DNA of 64,000 nucleotides from UBA5951 sp012269555 (lineage in GTDB: Bacteria > Pseudomonadota > Alphaproteobacteria > Puniceispirillales > Puniceispirillaceae). The notes beneath the pieces were generated by a model. That model was given only the letters and a program-made list of their open reading frames with translations, had not been told where the DNA came from and ran no database searches. A program made the translations under genes and the position numbers. Below, one piece after another: positions 56,428 through 64,000 of the stretch. The DNA lies in assembly GCA_038147755.1 (NCBI GenBank), contig JAYQTS010000002.1, positions 186,001 to 250,000 on the forward strand, given 5' to 3'. Positions within the stretch are counted from its first letter, which is position 1; every line of letters starts with the position of its first letter.

Positions 56428-57498
56428 ATGAAATTAGGTTTTTTCACGCGTCCAGTTCATCCAATAGGTAAAAACTGGCAACAAAGTTTAAATGAAGACA
56501 GACAGGCAATTTTGCTTGCAGATGAGTTACAATTTGTTGAGGCATATGCAGGTGAGCATCTTTCAGATAGTGCAGAAAACATAACCTCATGCGGAATGTT
56601 CATGGCATCTCTTGCCTATCAAACTAAACAAATACGACTTGGGACAGGAACTGTTAACATACCAAATTTGCATCCTGTTCATATTGCAGGGCAGGTCGCA
56701 ATGCTTGACCATATGCTTAATGGACGGTTTAATTTTGGGATATCTCCCGGTGGTCTCATATCAGATGCAGAATTATTTGGTACTTTAAATCAAGATCGTG
56801 CTGAAATGTTTTTAGAGGGCATAAATATGGTATTGGAAATTTGGCAAAGTGAACCACCTTACAATATCTCCGGCAAATATTGGCAGGTCTCTACAGAGTC
56901 CACAATGATGAAAGAAATTGGTCAGGGCATTATGACTAAGCCTTTGCAACAGCCTCATCCACCTATTGTTGTTACTGCGGTTGCCCCTTTTTCAAAAGGT
57001 GTTTGTGAGGCTGCGGCGCGTGGTTGGGACCCTATTAGTGCAGACATAATCATGCCTATATGGGTTGCTTCTCATTGGCAAAAATACAAGGAGGGATGTG
57101 ATAAAGTTAATCGGGTGGCAGATCCTGCCAACTGGCGAGTTGCAAAAGCTATATTCGTTGCAGATGACTTAGCAAAGGCAAAAGAATATGCTTTAGGTCC
57201 AAATAGCCCCTACGTCTTTTACTATAAACAATTGTTTACTAAATTTTCTGCTATGGGAAAAATCGGATTATTTAAAACTGACATAAATCAATCAGATGAA
57301 GATGTAACATTTGATGATGTATGCAAAAAAATGATTATTTGGGGTACAACAGATAAGGTTTTAGACGATTTGAGCGCATTCAGAGACGAAGTTGGAGATT
57401 TTGGAACTTTAATGTATGCCGGTATGGATTGGGCAGATGCTGAATTAGCAAGACGCTCGATGATTTTAACAGCAGAAAAAGTCGTTCCCTTACTCTAA
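56428..57498 (+). CDS. LLM class flavin-dependent oxidoreductase
   Basis: 356 residues with the bacterial luciferase-like TIM barrel. Typical blocks are KLGFFTRPVHP at strand 1, EAYAGEHLSD, RLGTGTVNIPNLHPVHIAGQ, and RFNFGISPGG, which binds FMN phosphate. Such enzymes are F420- or FMNH2-dependent monooxygenases or reductases. It lies between two AhpD-like paralogues (one divergent, one downstream), so a redox pathway for a small carbonyl or ring compound is possible. AAGG precedes the ATG. Confidence 0.88.
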   Translation: MKLGFFTRPVHPIGKNWQQSLNEDRQAILLADELQFVEAYAGEHLSDSAENITSCGMFMASLAYQTKQIRLGTGTVNIPNLHPVHIAGQVAMLDHMLNGRFNFGISPGGLISDAELFGTLNQDRAEMFLEGINMVLEIWQSEPPYNISGKYWQVSTESTMMKEIGQGIMTKPLQQPHPPIVVTAVAPFSKGVCEAAARGWDPISADIIMPIWVASHWQKYKEGCDKVNRVADPANWRVAKAIFVADDLAKAKEYALGPNSPYVFYYKQLFTKFSAMGKIGLFKTDINQSDEDVTFDDVCKKMIIWGTTDKVLDDLSAFRDEVGDFGTLMYAGMDWADAELARRSMILTAEKVVPLL

Positions 57499-57569
57499 AC
57501 CAGAATTAATTATGATTTAAATTCTCATTATTTGCTTAACAATAAGTATTTGTAAGAAAGGAGTTAATT

Positions 57570-58217
57570 ATGCAACGTATTCAAGGTGTTGATCCAGAAA
57601 AAGTAACAGATGGGGAGGCAGAAATTTTAGAAGCATCTAACATGTTTCTGGGTAGATCCTCTAACTTATTGAAAATTCTGACAAATACCTCTCCTCAAAT
57701 TGCTAGATGGTTTTTAGGATTTCTGACCTCAACCCGGCAGGAAGGACTCGGAGCGAGCTCTGACGTTGGTTTGAGAGGATTGGCCTGTGTGAAAACTTCC
57801 ATGACAAATGAATGTAATTATTGTACTTCTCATACCAGTATTTATGCACAAGGACTTGGTTACTCTGAGTCTCAAATTGCTCTAATGACTGATGATAGTT
57901 ATAAAGAAAGTAACGAATTCAATGATAAAGAAAAAATTGCTATAGAATGGGCTGAGGCAGTAACTCTGAATAAAGCATACAATGATGGGCTACTTTGGGA
58001 TAAGGTTCGCTCAAATTTCTCCGATGTGGAGATAGTCGAGATAACCCTAGCATCATCTATGTTCAACATGATTAACAGATTAAATGATACCTTTAGATCT
58101 GAGCTAGAGACAACAGATTTCAATAAAAAACAATGGGATGCGACTGGTGAACTACCCCTGCAGGCTCAAGAAGCTTTTGCTGGTCGATTTTCTGAGCAAA
58201 GGTTTGCTAAAAAGTAA
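57570..58217 (+). CDS. AhpD/carboxymuconolactone decarboxylase-like protein (second copy)
   Basis: 215 residues. It has the AhpD motif TNECNYCTSHTSI with both Cys and the His, and MFNMINRLNDTFRSEL and AIEWAEAVTLNKAYNDG, which are close to the copy at 55127. AGAAAGGAG lies upstream of the ATG at good spacing. It follows the LLM oxidoreductase by 71 bases and is probably cotranscribed with it. The clear likeness of the two proteins, which face each other across the LLM gene, indicates duplication. Confidence 0.85.
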   Translation: MQRIQGVDPEKVTDGEAEILEASNMFLGRSSNLLKILTNTSPQIARWFLGFLTSTRQEGLGASSDVGLRGLACVKTSMTNECNYCTSHTSIYAQGLGYSESQIALMTDDSYKESNEFNDKEKIAIEWAEAVTLNKAYNDGLLWDKVRSNFSDVEIVEITLASSMFNMINRLNDTFRSELETTDFNKKQWDATGELPLQAQEAFAGRFSEQRFAKK

Positions 58218-58284
58218 AACTTAAATATAACAGCTAAAATATATTTATGGTCAACTGAGAGCCAATAATCTTATAATTAAAGTA

Positions 58285-59427
58285 TCAATCAGTTGTTTCT
58301 TCCTCTGATAGCTTCAAGTGTGTTTTTAAGTTTTCAACTGTTCTGTCTATATGTGTTAATTTATCTAAACCAAACAATCCTATTCTGAATGTTGAAAAAC
58401 CTTCTGGTTCACCACATTCTAAAGGGACACCAGCAGCTACCTGCATACCTTCTTGCATGAATTTCTTCCCTGTTTTAATTTCTATGTCATCTGTATAGCT
58501 TACAATAACACTAGGCGCTTTCCAATCATCCGATGCAACAGATTTATATCCATAATTCTCTAATACTTCACGGCATCTTTTACCCAGCTCAATCTGGGCA
58601 TTTTTAACATTATCAAGACCGATAGCCTCTGTTTCTAAAAGAGCATTTCTAAATAAGCGGAGGGAGTCAGTAGGCATTGTCGCATGATAAGCATGCTTTC
58701 CTTGCTCATAAATTTCCATTATTTCAGTCCATTTTTTTAAATCATTTGCAAAACTAGAGCTCTTAGTTTGGTTTAATAATTCACGACCACGAGCTGACAT
58801 CATAACAGCTGCAGCACACGGACTAGCACTCCATCCTTTTTGAGGTGCAGTTAATAGTATATCGATACCATTATTTTGCATATCAACGAACAATGTTCCA
58901 CTAGCCACACAATCTAAAACAAATAACCCACCGACTTCATGGACAGCATCAGAGACCTCCTTTAAGAAATCGTCGGATACCATTATTCCAGCTGATGTTT
59001 CTACGTGCGGACAAAACACAATGTCAGGTTTTTTTGAGGTTATTTCGGATTTTATTATGTCTATTGAGGCTGGAGCGAAAGGAGACAACGGGTTTTCAGA
59101 AACTTGAGACGCTTTTATAATTGTTTGAGATTCTGCAATATCCCCCGCATCTAAAATTTGTGACCATCTGTAAGAAAACCAACCATTTCGTATTATCAGT
59201 GTTGACCTATTTGTGGCAAATTGGCGTGCGATCGCTTCCATACCATATGTTCCACCGCCGGGAACAACTGCCAATGCCTCTGCATTGTATGCCTTTTTGA
59301 GAATACGCGATATGTCGCGCATTACGTCTCCAAAAGCAGCAGACATAGAGTTAAGAGAACGATCAGAAAAAACAACTGAAAATTCTAATAATCCATCAGG
59401 ATCAACGTCATTTCTAAGAGCACTCAT
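58285..59427 (-). CDS. Class V aminotransferase (alanine/serine-glyoxylate type)
   Basis: 380 residues, PLP fold type I. The PLP lysine is Lys197 in LLTAPQKGWSAS; Asp172 in FVLDCVASG binds the pyridine nitrogen; GGGTYGMEA holds the phosphate; CPHVETSAGI supplies the stacking residue. The family includes serine- or alanine-glyoxylate and aminoethylphosphonate-pyruvate aminotransferases; without neighbours of either pathway, substrate choice is open. The gene ends convergent with the AhpD-like gene, 67 bases away. Confidence 0.85.
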   Translation of the reverse strand: MSALRNDVDPDGLLEFSVVFSDRSLNSMSAAFGDVMRDISRILKKAYNAEALAVVPGGGTYGMEAIARQFATNRSTLIIRNGWFSYRWSQILDAGDIAESQTIIKASQVSENPLSPFAPASIDIIKSEITSKKPDIVFCPHVETSAGIMVSDDFLKEVSDAVHEVGGLFVLDCVASGTLFVDMQNNGIDILLTAPQKGWSASPCAAAVMMSARGRELLNQTKSSSFANDLKKWTEIMEIYEQGKHAYHATMPTDSLRLFRNALLETEAIGLDNVKNAQIELGKRCREVLENYGYKSVASDDWKAPSVIVSYTDDIEIKTGKKFMQEGMQVAAGVPLECGEPEGFSTFRIGLFGLDKLTHIDRTVENLKTHLKLSEEETTD

Positions 59428-59637
59428 TTTTTTGCCTCATAATTATGATAAATCTAAAATTTCAAACATATTTTGGTTTTTTTCACAGAACAAAATCACA
59501 CGTACTATTTAGTCTTGTAGGCTGGTATATAGCACGAAATTGACTAAAATCCAGTATTTAGTAAGATTAATTTTTTTGAATTTTAATCTGTTGAAATGGT
59601 CGATAACAGGATATTTTTTTAAACTGAAAATTTGGCT

Positions 59638-60264
59638 TTAATTAAGTATACCGCTTTGGAATATTAGTTTGAATGAAATAAAGAACATTGTGGCTGAAAT
59701 TAGGAGATCCAAAAATCTCCAAGCTATTCTATTATTAAAGAATGAAGACATTGCACTTGCTCCAAATCCAAGGATGCAGAAAAATATAATACTTGCAAAA
59801 CAAGCTCCACAGCCAAATGCTAATAACTCAAGTTCTTTATACTGAAGGGATACCATGCCAAGAAGTATGACTGTATCAAGATATACGTGAGGGTTTAAAA
59901 ATGTTAAAATAATCAATGTGATAAGAGTCTGCTTTATTGTTAATTGTTTGGGTATAAATTTACCGAAATGCTTATCAAAAGATTTAAATGCATATCTTGC
60001 ATGCGCCAATCCATACCAAGCAATCCAGATTGCTGCTAACATGAATATCCAATGTTGAAATGAATTGAAGAATTTTTCTACTAAAAAACCAATGCCGTAA
60101 ATGCCTATTAATATAAGAAACATGTCAGCCAATGAACAGAACGTAACTATTAAAACAATGTAGTTCTTTGCCAAACCTTGTCTTATGACAAAGCTATTTT
60201 GCGCACCAATTGCTAGTATCAAAGAAAATCCAAGAAAAAATCCGTTAATAAATGAGTTTTGCAT
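59638..60264 (-). CDS. LysE/ArgO-type amino acid exporter
   Basis: 208 residues with five to six helices. Signatures of the LysE group are GFFLGFSLILAIGAQNSFVIRQGL at the start (given in part as LAIGAQNSFVIRQGL) and TFLNPHVYLDTVILLG, the N-P-H-V-Y-L-D motif. ArgO and LysE export basic amino acids; which one is moved here is not shown. The gene follows the cyclase gene by eight bases and is the last of an operon (VOC protein, cyclase, exporter). Confidence 0.85.
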   Translation of the reverse strand: MQNSFINGFFLGFSLILAIGAQNSFVIRQGLAKNYIVLIVTFCSLADMFLILIGIYGIGFLVEKFFNSFQHWIFMLAAIWIAWYGLAHARYAFKSFDKHFGKFIPKQLTIKQTLITLIILTFLNPHVYLDTVILLGMVSLQYKELELLAFGCGACFASIIFFCILGFGASAMSSFFNNRIAWRFLDLLISATMFFISFKLIFQSGILN

Positions 60265-60272
60265 TATCTAAC

Positions 60273-60973
60273 TTATTTTTTAGGGTCATTTATAATCCCG
60301 ACCGCACGAATAGGGCTCCCGGTTCCCCCTCTTATTTTCAGAGGAAACCCTATAAATTGAAAATGTCCTATTCCTACCACCTCATGCAAGTTTGCCAATC
60401 CTTCCATGTGAGTAAAACCTAAATCTCTACAAACCAAATGAACTTCAAAATTATTTTTTCCAGGCCTTCCTGGACTTAATGCTTCTACACCGAAACTAGT
60501 TATTTCTTTCTTACAAGCCAAGTAGCAGATTTTTTTGTAAGACCTGGAAAATCTGTAAGAAAAGATGGGCTTCCAAAAGTTCTGTCATAATGAGCCATGT
60601 AAAGTAATATAATGTCACCTTTATTTATGGTTTCTCCTGTCTTTTCTTCAGCCTGTTGTAAGTCTGATACTGAGATATCACTTTTTAATGACTTATGGGA
60701 AAGGTCTAAACATAAAGCGGGACGATAAAATTGTTCAAGAGGCATTTGATCGACGCTTAATGCGTTATCTCTTTCATCAAAATGGCAGGGTGCATCTACA
60801 TGGCTTGAGGTATGTTCTCCCATGGTTAAAAAGGAGGATGCACATGAAAATTTTACACCCTCTGACTCTCGAACCGTCTCATGTGTTTGGTATTGGCTAA
60901 ATGTAACAGGTGGATGGTTAGGAAGGGTTGGACATTTTTGAAAAATCTCACCACTTAAGTCTATTAAACGCAA
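60273..60973 (-). CDS. Cyclase/kynurenine formamidase-like protein
   Basis: About 233 residues after adding one base near 60511. The cyclase family is a swivelling alpha/beta hydrolase with a metal site: here MGEHTSSHVDAPCHFDE has the H-x-x-x-H-x-D motif, and MAHYDRTFGSPSF and HFQFIGFPLKI complete it. AAGGAGG lies upstream of a TTG start, which decides the start. It could be a kynurenine formamidase, an arylformamidase or an isatin hydrolase. It lies 38 bases after the VOC gene and eight before the exporter, hinting at amino-acid-derived substrates. Confidence 0.8.
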
Positions 60974-61011
60974 ACTGGTATCCTCCTTATTTGTAGTTAA
61001 TGTTTTTTAGG

Positions 61012-61424
61012 TCACTGATAGTAATTAATTTCGATAGTGATTTTGTTCGGATCTTGAACAAAAATTTGAAACAGTTTCATATTTGGAACTTCACGCTCCG
61101 TATAGGAAACATTATGCTCCTCTAATTTTGTTTTTAATTGGTCGGCATTTGTTGCTCTAAATGCGAGATGGTCAACAGAACCACTCCCATCCGAACTTTT
61201 GTAACCTCCAGAAATTTCATCAGAATATCCGAAATAGCTATTGATGTCACCTTGGTCCTCAGAGATTAAATGAACCAATGCAATATCTCCTAAATATAAC
61301 CAGTAGCCTGCAAAAGGAAAATTAGGTCGTTCTCCATCAACTAGACCAAGCAACTCATAAAAGGCTTTTGTTTCTCTAATTTATTTGTTCTGATTGCGTA
61401 GTGATCAATTTTTGTAAGCGGCAT
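61012..61424 (-). CDS. VOC (glyoxalase/dioxygenase) family protein
   Basis: About 137 residues after adding one base in the TTT at 61371-61373. The N-terminal part (KIDHYAIRTNKLE) then joins FYELLGLVDGERPNFPF, the usual helix-strand of this fold. Likely metal ligands are the first His in IDHYAIR, the second in SVDHLAFRA and the Glu in ITIEINYY. GGAG seven bases before the ATG at 61424 fixes the start. It is first in the operon with the cyclase and the LysE-type exporter. Substrate unknown. Confidence 0.8.
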
Positions 61425-61615
61425 TTTTTTCTCCAAAATTCAAGGTTCCATGTTAAGAAACTGTATCAGGAGGTCAAGACCCATTTACAAAGGAAATGCC
61501 AAAATACAAATTAGAAATGAAAAGATTTTATTTATTGAATATATTGCTTGGATTTCAAAATTTTTAAGCTAATAAATTATGTAAAACAAAAATATAAACT
61601 ATCTGGAAAAACTAG

Positions 61616-62059
61616 ATGAAAAATTGTATTGATGATGCAATGGTTGACCAAATTTTGAAAACCACTAAAACCATTGCATTGATTGGCGCTAGTATAAAAA
61701 AAGAACGGCCGAGTAACTCCGTGATGCGAAACTTGTTAAAAAGGGGTTATCAAGTATTTCCCGTGAATCCTGGTCATGCAGGCAATGAAATATTAGGTCA
61801 AAAATGTTATTCTAAATTGTCGGAAATTCCGCATGAAATTGATATGGTGGATGTATTTAGACAATCTAACGCGGTTCCTGAGATAGTAGAACAAGCCATA
61901 TTATCTGAAGTGAAAACATTATGGCTACAGTTAGATATTAGACATCCAGAAGCAGAAGAAAAAGCTAGAAGAAACGGAATAGTAGTTGTGAGCGAACGCT
62001 GTCCAAATATTGAGTTTAGAAGGCAAGAAGCTGTTATGCGAAGTAATAATTCGATATAG
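61616..62059 (+). CDS. CoA-binding domain protein (YccU-like)
   Basis: 147 residues, single Rossmann-like CoA-binding domain. The opening TIALIGASIKKERPSNSVMR (given here as a twenty-residue stretch) and VFPVNPGHAGNEILGQKCY, then VDVFRQSNAVPEIVEQAI, match the YccU/CoA_binding_2 family. It binds coenzyme A or a CoA ester; activity unknown. It is monocistronic, with an AT-rich upstream region and no clear ribosome site. Confidence 0.85.
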   Translation: MKNCIDDAMVDQILKTTKTIALIGASIKKERPSNSVMRNLLKRGYQVFPVNPGHAGNEILGQKCYSKLSEIPHEIDMVDVFRQSNAVPEIVEQAILSEVKTLWLQLDIRHPEAEEKARRNGIVVVSERCPNIEFRRQEAVMRSNNSI

Positions 62060-62110
62060 AATATAGTAACATAATATCTTTTTGGCTAAATTACTAAAAA
62101 TTACCCAAAG

Positions 62111-62138
62111 TTGATTTTGATTAAAATCACCCTACTAT
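62111..62138 (+). promoter_or_regulatory. Candidate promoter overlapped by an FNR/FixK-type box
   Basis: TTGATT (62111-62116) and TACTAT (62133-62138), sixteen bases apart, form a likely promoter for the small gene at 62170. Inside the spacer, TTGAT-TAAA-ATCAC (62117-62130) matches the FNR/FixK consensus TTGAT-N4-ATCAA at nine of ten fixed positions. A site between -35 and -10 would repress when the regulator binds, for instance at low oxygen. Confidence 0.45.
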
Positions 62139-62169
62139 TATGAAAAAATTATTTTAATAGAAATAAATT

Positions 62170-62364
62170 ATGTCAAAGAAAAATCGCGTTTCTAATTCTT
62201 CAAAAAAAAATTTCAATATTAATGTTATAAAAGGTGGTAAAGATGCCGAAAGCTATGGATTGGGTGACCCTTGTGTGCCCCCAGAATTTTCTTACTTTCC
62301 AGAAGAAAAATCAAAATCTAAGACTCATATTTGCTTAGTTGTTAATAGTCCTAAGAAAAACTAG
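62170..62364 (+). CDS. Small protein of unknown function (64 aa)
   Basis: The N-terminus is basic and polar (MSKKNRVSNSSKKNF), followed by a strand NINVIKGG and a Pro-rich centre with DPCVPPEFSYFPEEK, then a hydrophobic strand HICLVVNS and a basic end. Two Cys are present. No family is recognised. It has its own likely promoter with an FNR-type box about 40 bases upstream, which supports it being a real gene. Confidence 0.45.
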   Translation: MSKKNRVSNSSKKNFNINVIKGGKDAESYGLGDPCVPPEFSYFPEEKSKSKTHICLVVNSPKKN

Positions 62365-62502
62365 TTATTTAAGTTTATCATGTAAGGAAGTGGGATTAAG
62401 GGAAACCTATTTAATTCAGATTTAAATTGTGTTATTTATGGTTATGTTTTTATTTATTATCATGCAGATGATTTAATCTCCCAGTTTTAAAATTAATCAA
62501 AA

Positions 62503-63237
62503 ATGGAGATGATAGTGGATTTATCTTTACTCTCAGAATTTTTTTATTCTACGTTTTTAAGAATAGACAAGTTTTTATTTTCTAGTCTTAATGTCAAAAC
62601 CTCTTTTGCTGATAACACTGACCAAACAATAGTTTATATTTTAGCCTTCATTTTGGTGTGTGGTCTTTTAGGGTTGCTTTCATCAGACAGAAAAGAAAGA
62701 AAAATAATTCCAAAATCCATAGACAAAAATATAGAGAATACAAGGTTTAAGACGAAAATAGAGGATGCTGAGACATCTAAGTTTGAGACATCTAAATTTG
62801 AGGCGGCTAAAAAGAATTTTTCTGAGGAACTTGAAGAGATTAAACCCGATGCACAGGAATCTAACATAGAGGTTAGCGTTCAAGAGGATGGTACTTTATT
62901 GGAAGAAAAATCTAATATATATGAATTGGATAATGGGTTTGTAATAAACAAAAGAAGTAATGAAAAGAAAGAAGTGCCCAATGCTTCTAAATCTAATAAT
63001 ACCCCTGATGACAAAGCAGGATTAGTTTCTGAAAAAAATAACATATCTGAATTTATGTCTTCTAATGTTGATGATGCTAAGCAGACTTTAACAAATGCGC
63101 TTAGCGAAATAGAGGCAGCAATGCTTGATGTTAGGCAGGAGTATAAATCAGGGAAGATTAGCTCCGTAGATTATTTGGCAAAAACTCAAGATTTATACAA
63201 AAAAGGCGAGGAGCTTGTTGAAAAACAGGTATCTTAA
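62503..63237 (+). CDS. Membrane-anchored protein with long charged coil
   Basis: 244 residues or slightly fewer. One membrane helix (about residues 43-60, VYILAFILVCGLLGLL) separates a short N-terminal part from a long acidic, probably disordered region. In it the unit TSKFE occurs twice in tandem (a near-perfect 15-base repeat near 62776-62805). The C-terminal 50 residues form a helix ending EYKSGKISSVDYLAKTQDLY, which resembles a SHOCT-like short domain. GGAG at 62505-62508 suggests the GTG at 62515 as an alternative start. Function unknown. It precedes a ParA-like gene by 292 bases. Confidence 0.55.
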   Translation: MEMIVDLSLLSEFFYSTFLRIDKFLFSSLNVKTSFADNTDQTIVYILAFILVCGLLGLLSSDRKERKIIPKSIDKNIENTRFKTKIEDAETSKFETSKFEAAKKNFSEELEEIKPDAQESNIEVSVQEDGTLLEEKSNIYELDNGFVINKRSNEKKEVPNASKSNNTPDDKAGLVSEKNNISEFMSSNVDDAKQTLTNALSEIEAAMLDVRQEYKSGKISSVDYLAKTQDLYKKGEELVEKQVS

Positions 63238-63529
63238 TGCAATTCCAAGGGGATATTGAAATTAGTTAGTTGATAGTCAAAGTTAGACCCAATAGCAAAA
63301 AAATCATATGAAAAAATAGTTTTAGCGTGAAATATAAAAAAGTAGGAAAATCAAAATAATAATTTGACTAGGCTTAGTTAATTTGAAATATTTCTCAACA
63401 GTGGTCGGTCACAGCCCACTTTAAAAAAAGGCCTCTATAATAATTAGAATGACTTTTTATTGTGGTCTCTTTATATGCACTTGAAATCACTAAAAATTTT
63501 GACAAATAATCCATCTTAGGAGTTTTACA

Positions 63530-64000
63530 ATGGGTTCTGCAATTATGGTAGCTAATATGAAGGGTGGTGTTGGAAAAAGCACGCTTACATGTTATCTAGC
63601 AGATTACTTTAGAAAAAATCAGAAAAAACGTTCCCTTTCCTTAATTGATACGGATGTTCAAGGCAGTACTTTTGAGATGTTGCAGGCAGACGGTGGATTT
63701 GAAAACTTAAGACATCTACCAATTGGTGATAGATATGATGCAGTAAATGTCGTTACGGTTGATACGATTGTGAGAAACCATTTGGGTACAGCTAAAGACT
63801 TGTTATTAATTGATACATGTGCAGGTAAGCCTGACAGTATTTGTCAAATTGCGATGATGTGCCATTGCTTATTGGTCCCCGTATCTATTAACTGGGGTGA
63901 TATTCGTCCGACAAGAGATTTTATAGAAGAAATACAAGATCGTAAAGATTCTTCACGTGCTATAACTCCACATATAATAGTCGTTCCTAATCGTATTCCC
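63530..64000 (+). CDS. ParA/MinD-family ATPase (cut by window end)
   Basis: The first 157 codons of a Walker-type ATPase. MVANMKGGVGKSTLTCYLAD has the deviant Walker A motif with the signature Lys, and LIDTDVQGSTFEML is the Walker A-prime region. LLLIDTCAG is Walker B, where many ParA proteins have D-x-P-x-G; LLVPVSINWGDIRPTRDF follows. AGGAG lies eight bases before the ATG. ParA proteins move plasmids, chromosomes or protein cargo along the nucleoid. No parB or centromere repeats are visible in the window, so it may be an orphan ParA or have its partner downstream. Confidence 0.85.
   Translation, partial: MGSAIMVANMKGGVGKSTLTCYLADYFRKNQKKRSLSLIDTDVQGSTFEMLQADGGFENLRHLPIGDRYDAVNVVTVDTIVRNHLGTAKDLLLIDTCAGKPDSICQIAMMCHCLLVPVSINWGDIRPTRDFIEEIQDRKDSSRAITPHIIVVPNRIP

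Noticed and set aside
1..64000. CRISPR arrays, insertion sequences, integrases, rRNA
   Set aside because: I looked for regular repeats, transposase or integrase motifs and rRNA blocks and saw none.

Overview
The window looks like chromosome of an AT-rich (roughly one-third G+C by eye) alphaproteobacterium. The small families DUF1489, DUF2794 and DUF3126 are typical of Alphaproteobacteria. They occur beside glnK-amtB, glnE, rlmE-guaB-guaA and a YfgM-like/bamB/der operon. Low G+C, short intergenic gaps and many CoA, amino-acid and transporter genes suggest a marine lineage of the SAR116 or HIMB59 kind, but that placement is inference. I see no phage, insertion sequence, CRISPR array or rRNA operon; one tRNA-Val(GAC) is present.

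Layout. 1-6.1 kb: an accessory stretch with a broken alpha/beta hydrolase, a cyclic-nucleotide-binding-fold protein, a beta-lactamase-fold serine hydrolase paired with an unknown protein, and several very small membrane proteins. 6.2-16.3 kb: mostly minus strand, with GST, asparaginase, acyl-CoA dehydrogenase, ABC-F ATPase, a homocysteine S-methyltransferase-family protein, an MFS exporter and a LysR regulator. A tiny plus-strand gene (15239-15325) with an exceptional ribosome-binding site lies here. 16.5-26 kb: nitrogen control and transport (glnK, amtB, glnE), threonine aldolase, MFS and MATE exporters. 26-34.5 kb: an RND efflux pair, then rlmE, guaB and guaA. 34.7-48.2 kb: accessory metabolism (cytochrome b561, FkbM methyltransferase, Gfo/Idh oxidoreductase, AEC transporter, hemerythrin, two tandem pirins, a DapA-like/cupin/zinc-dehydrogenase operon, enoyl-CoA hydratase). 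48.3-54.1 kb: alphaproteobacterial core genes and tRNA-Val. 54.2-64 kb: small unknown genes, two AhpD/carboxymuconolactone-decarboxylase-like paralogues flanking a flavin-dependent oxidoreductase, a class V aminotransferase, a VOC/cyclase/LysE-type operon, a CoA-binding protein, and a ParA-like ATPase cut by the window end.

Together, GlnK, AmtB and GlnE form the usual ammonium-sensing circuit: AmtB imports, GlnK reports nitrogen status, and GlnE adenylylates a glutamine synthetase that lies elsewhere. The YfgM-like/BamB/Der operon links envelope protein handling to ribosome assembly. RND, MATE, two MFS and LysE/ArgO-type transporters make export prominent.

Caution: sixteen genes, including essential guaB, are each split by one single-base length change, nearly always in an A/T run (eleven need one base added, five need one removed). 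One further gene is multiply broken and the RND permease carries an in-frame TGA. This looks like uncorrected long-read error rather than gene decay. I annotate those genes full length and give the position of each lesion.
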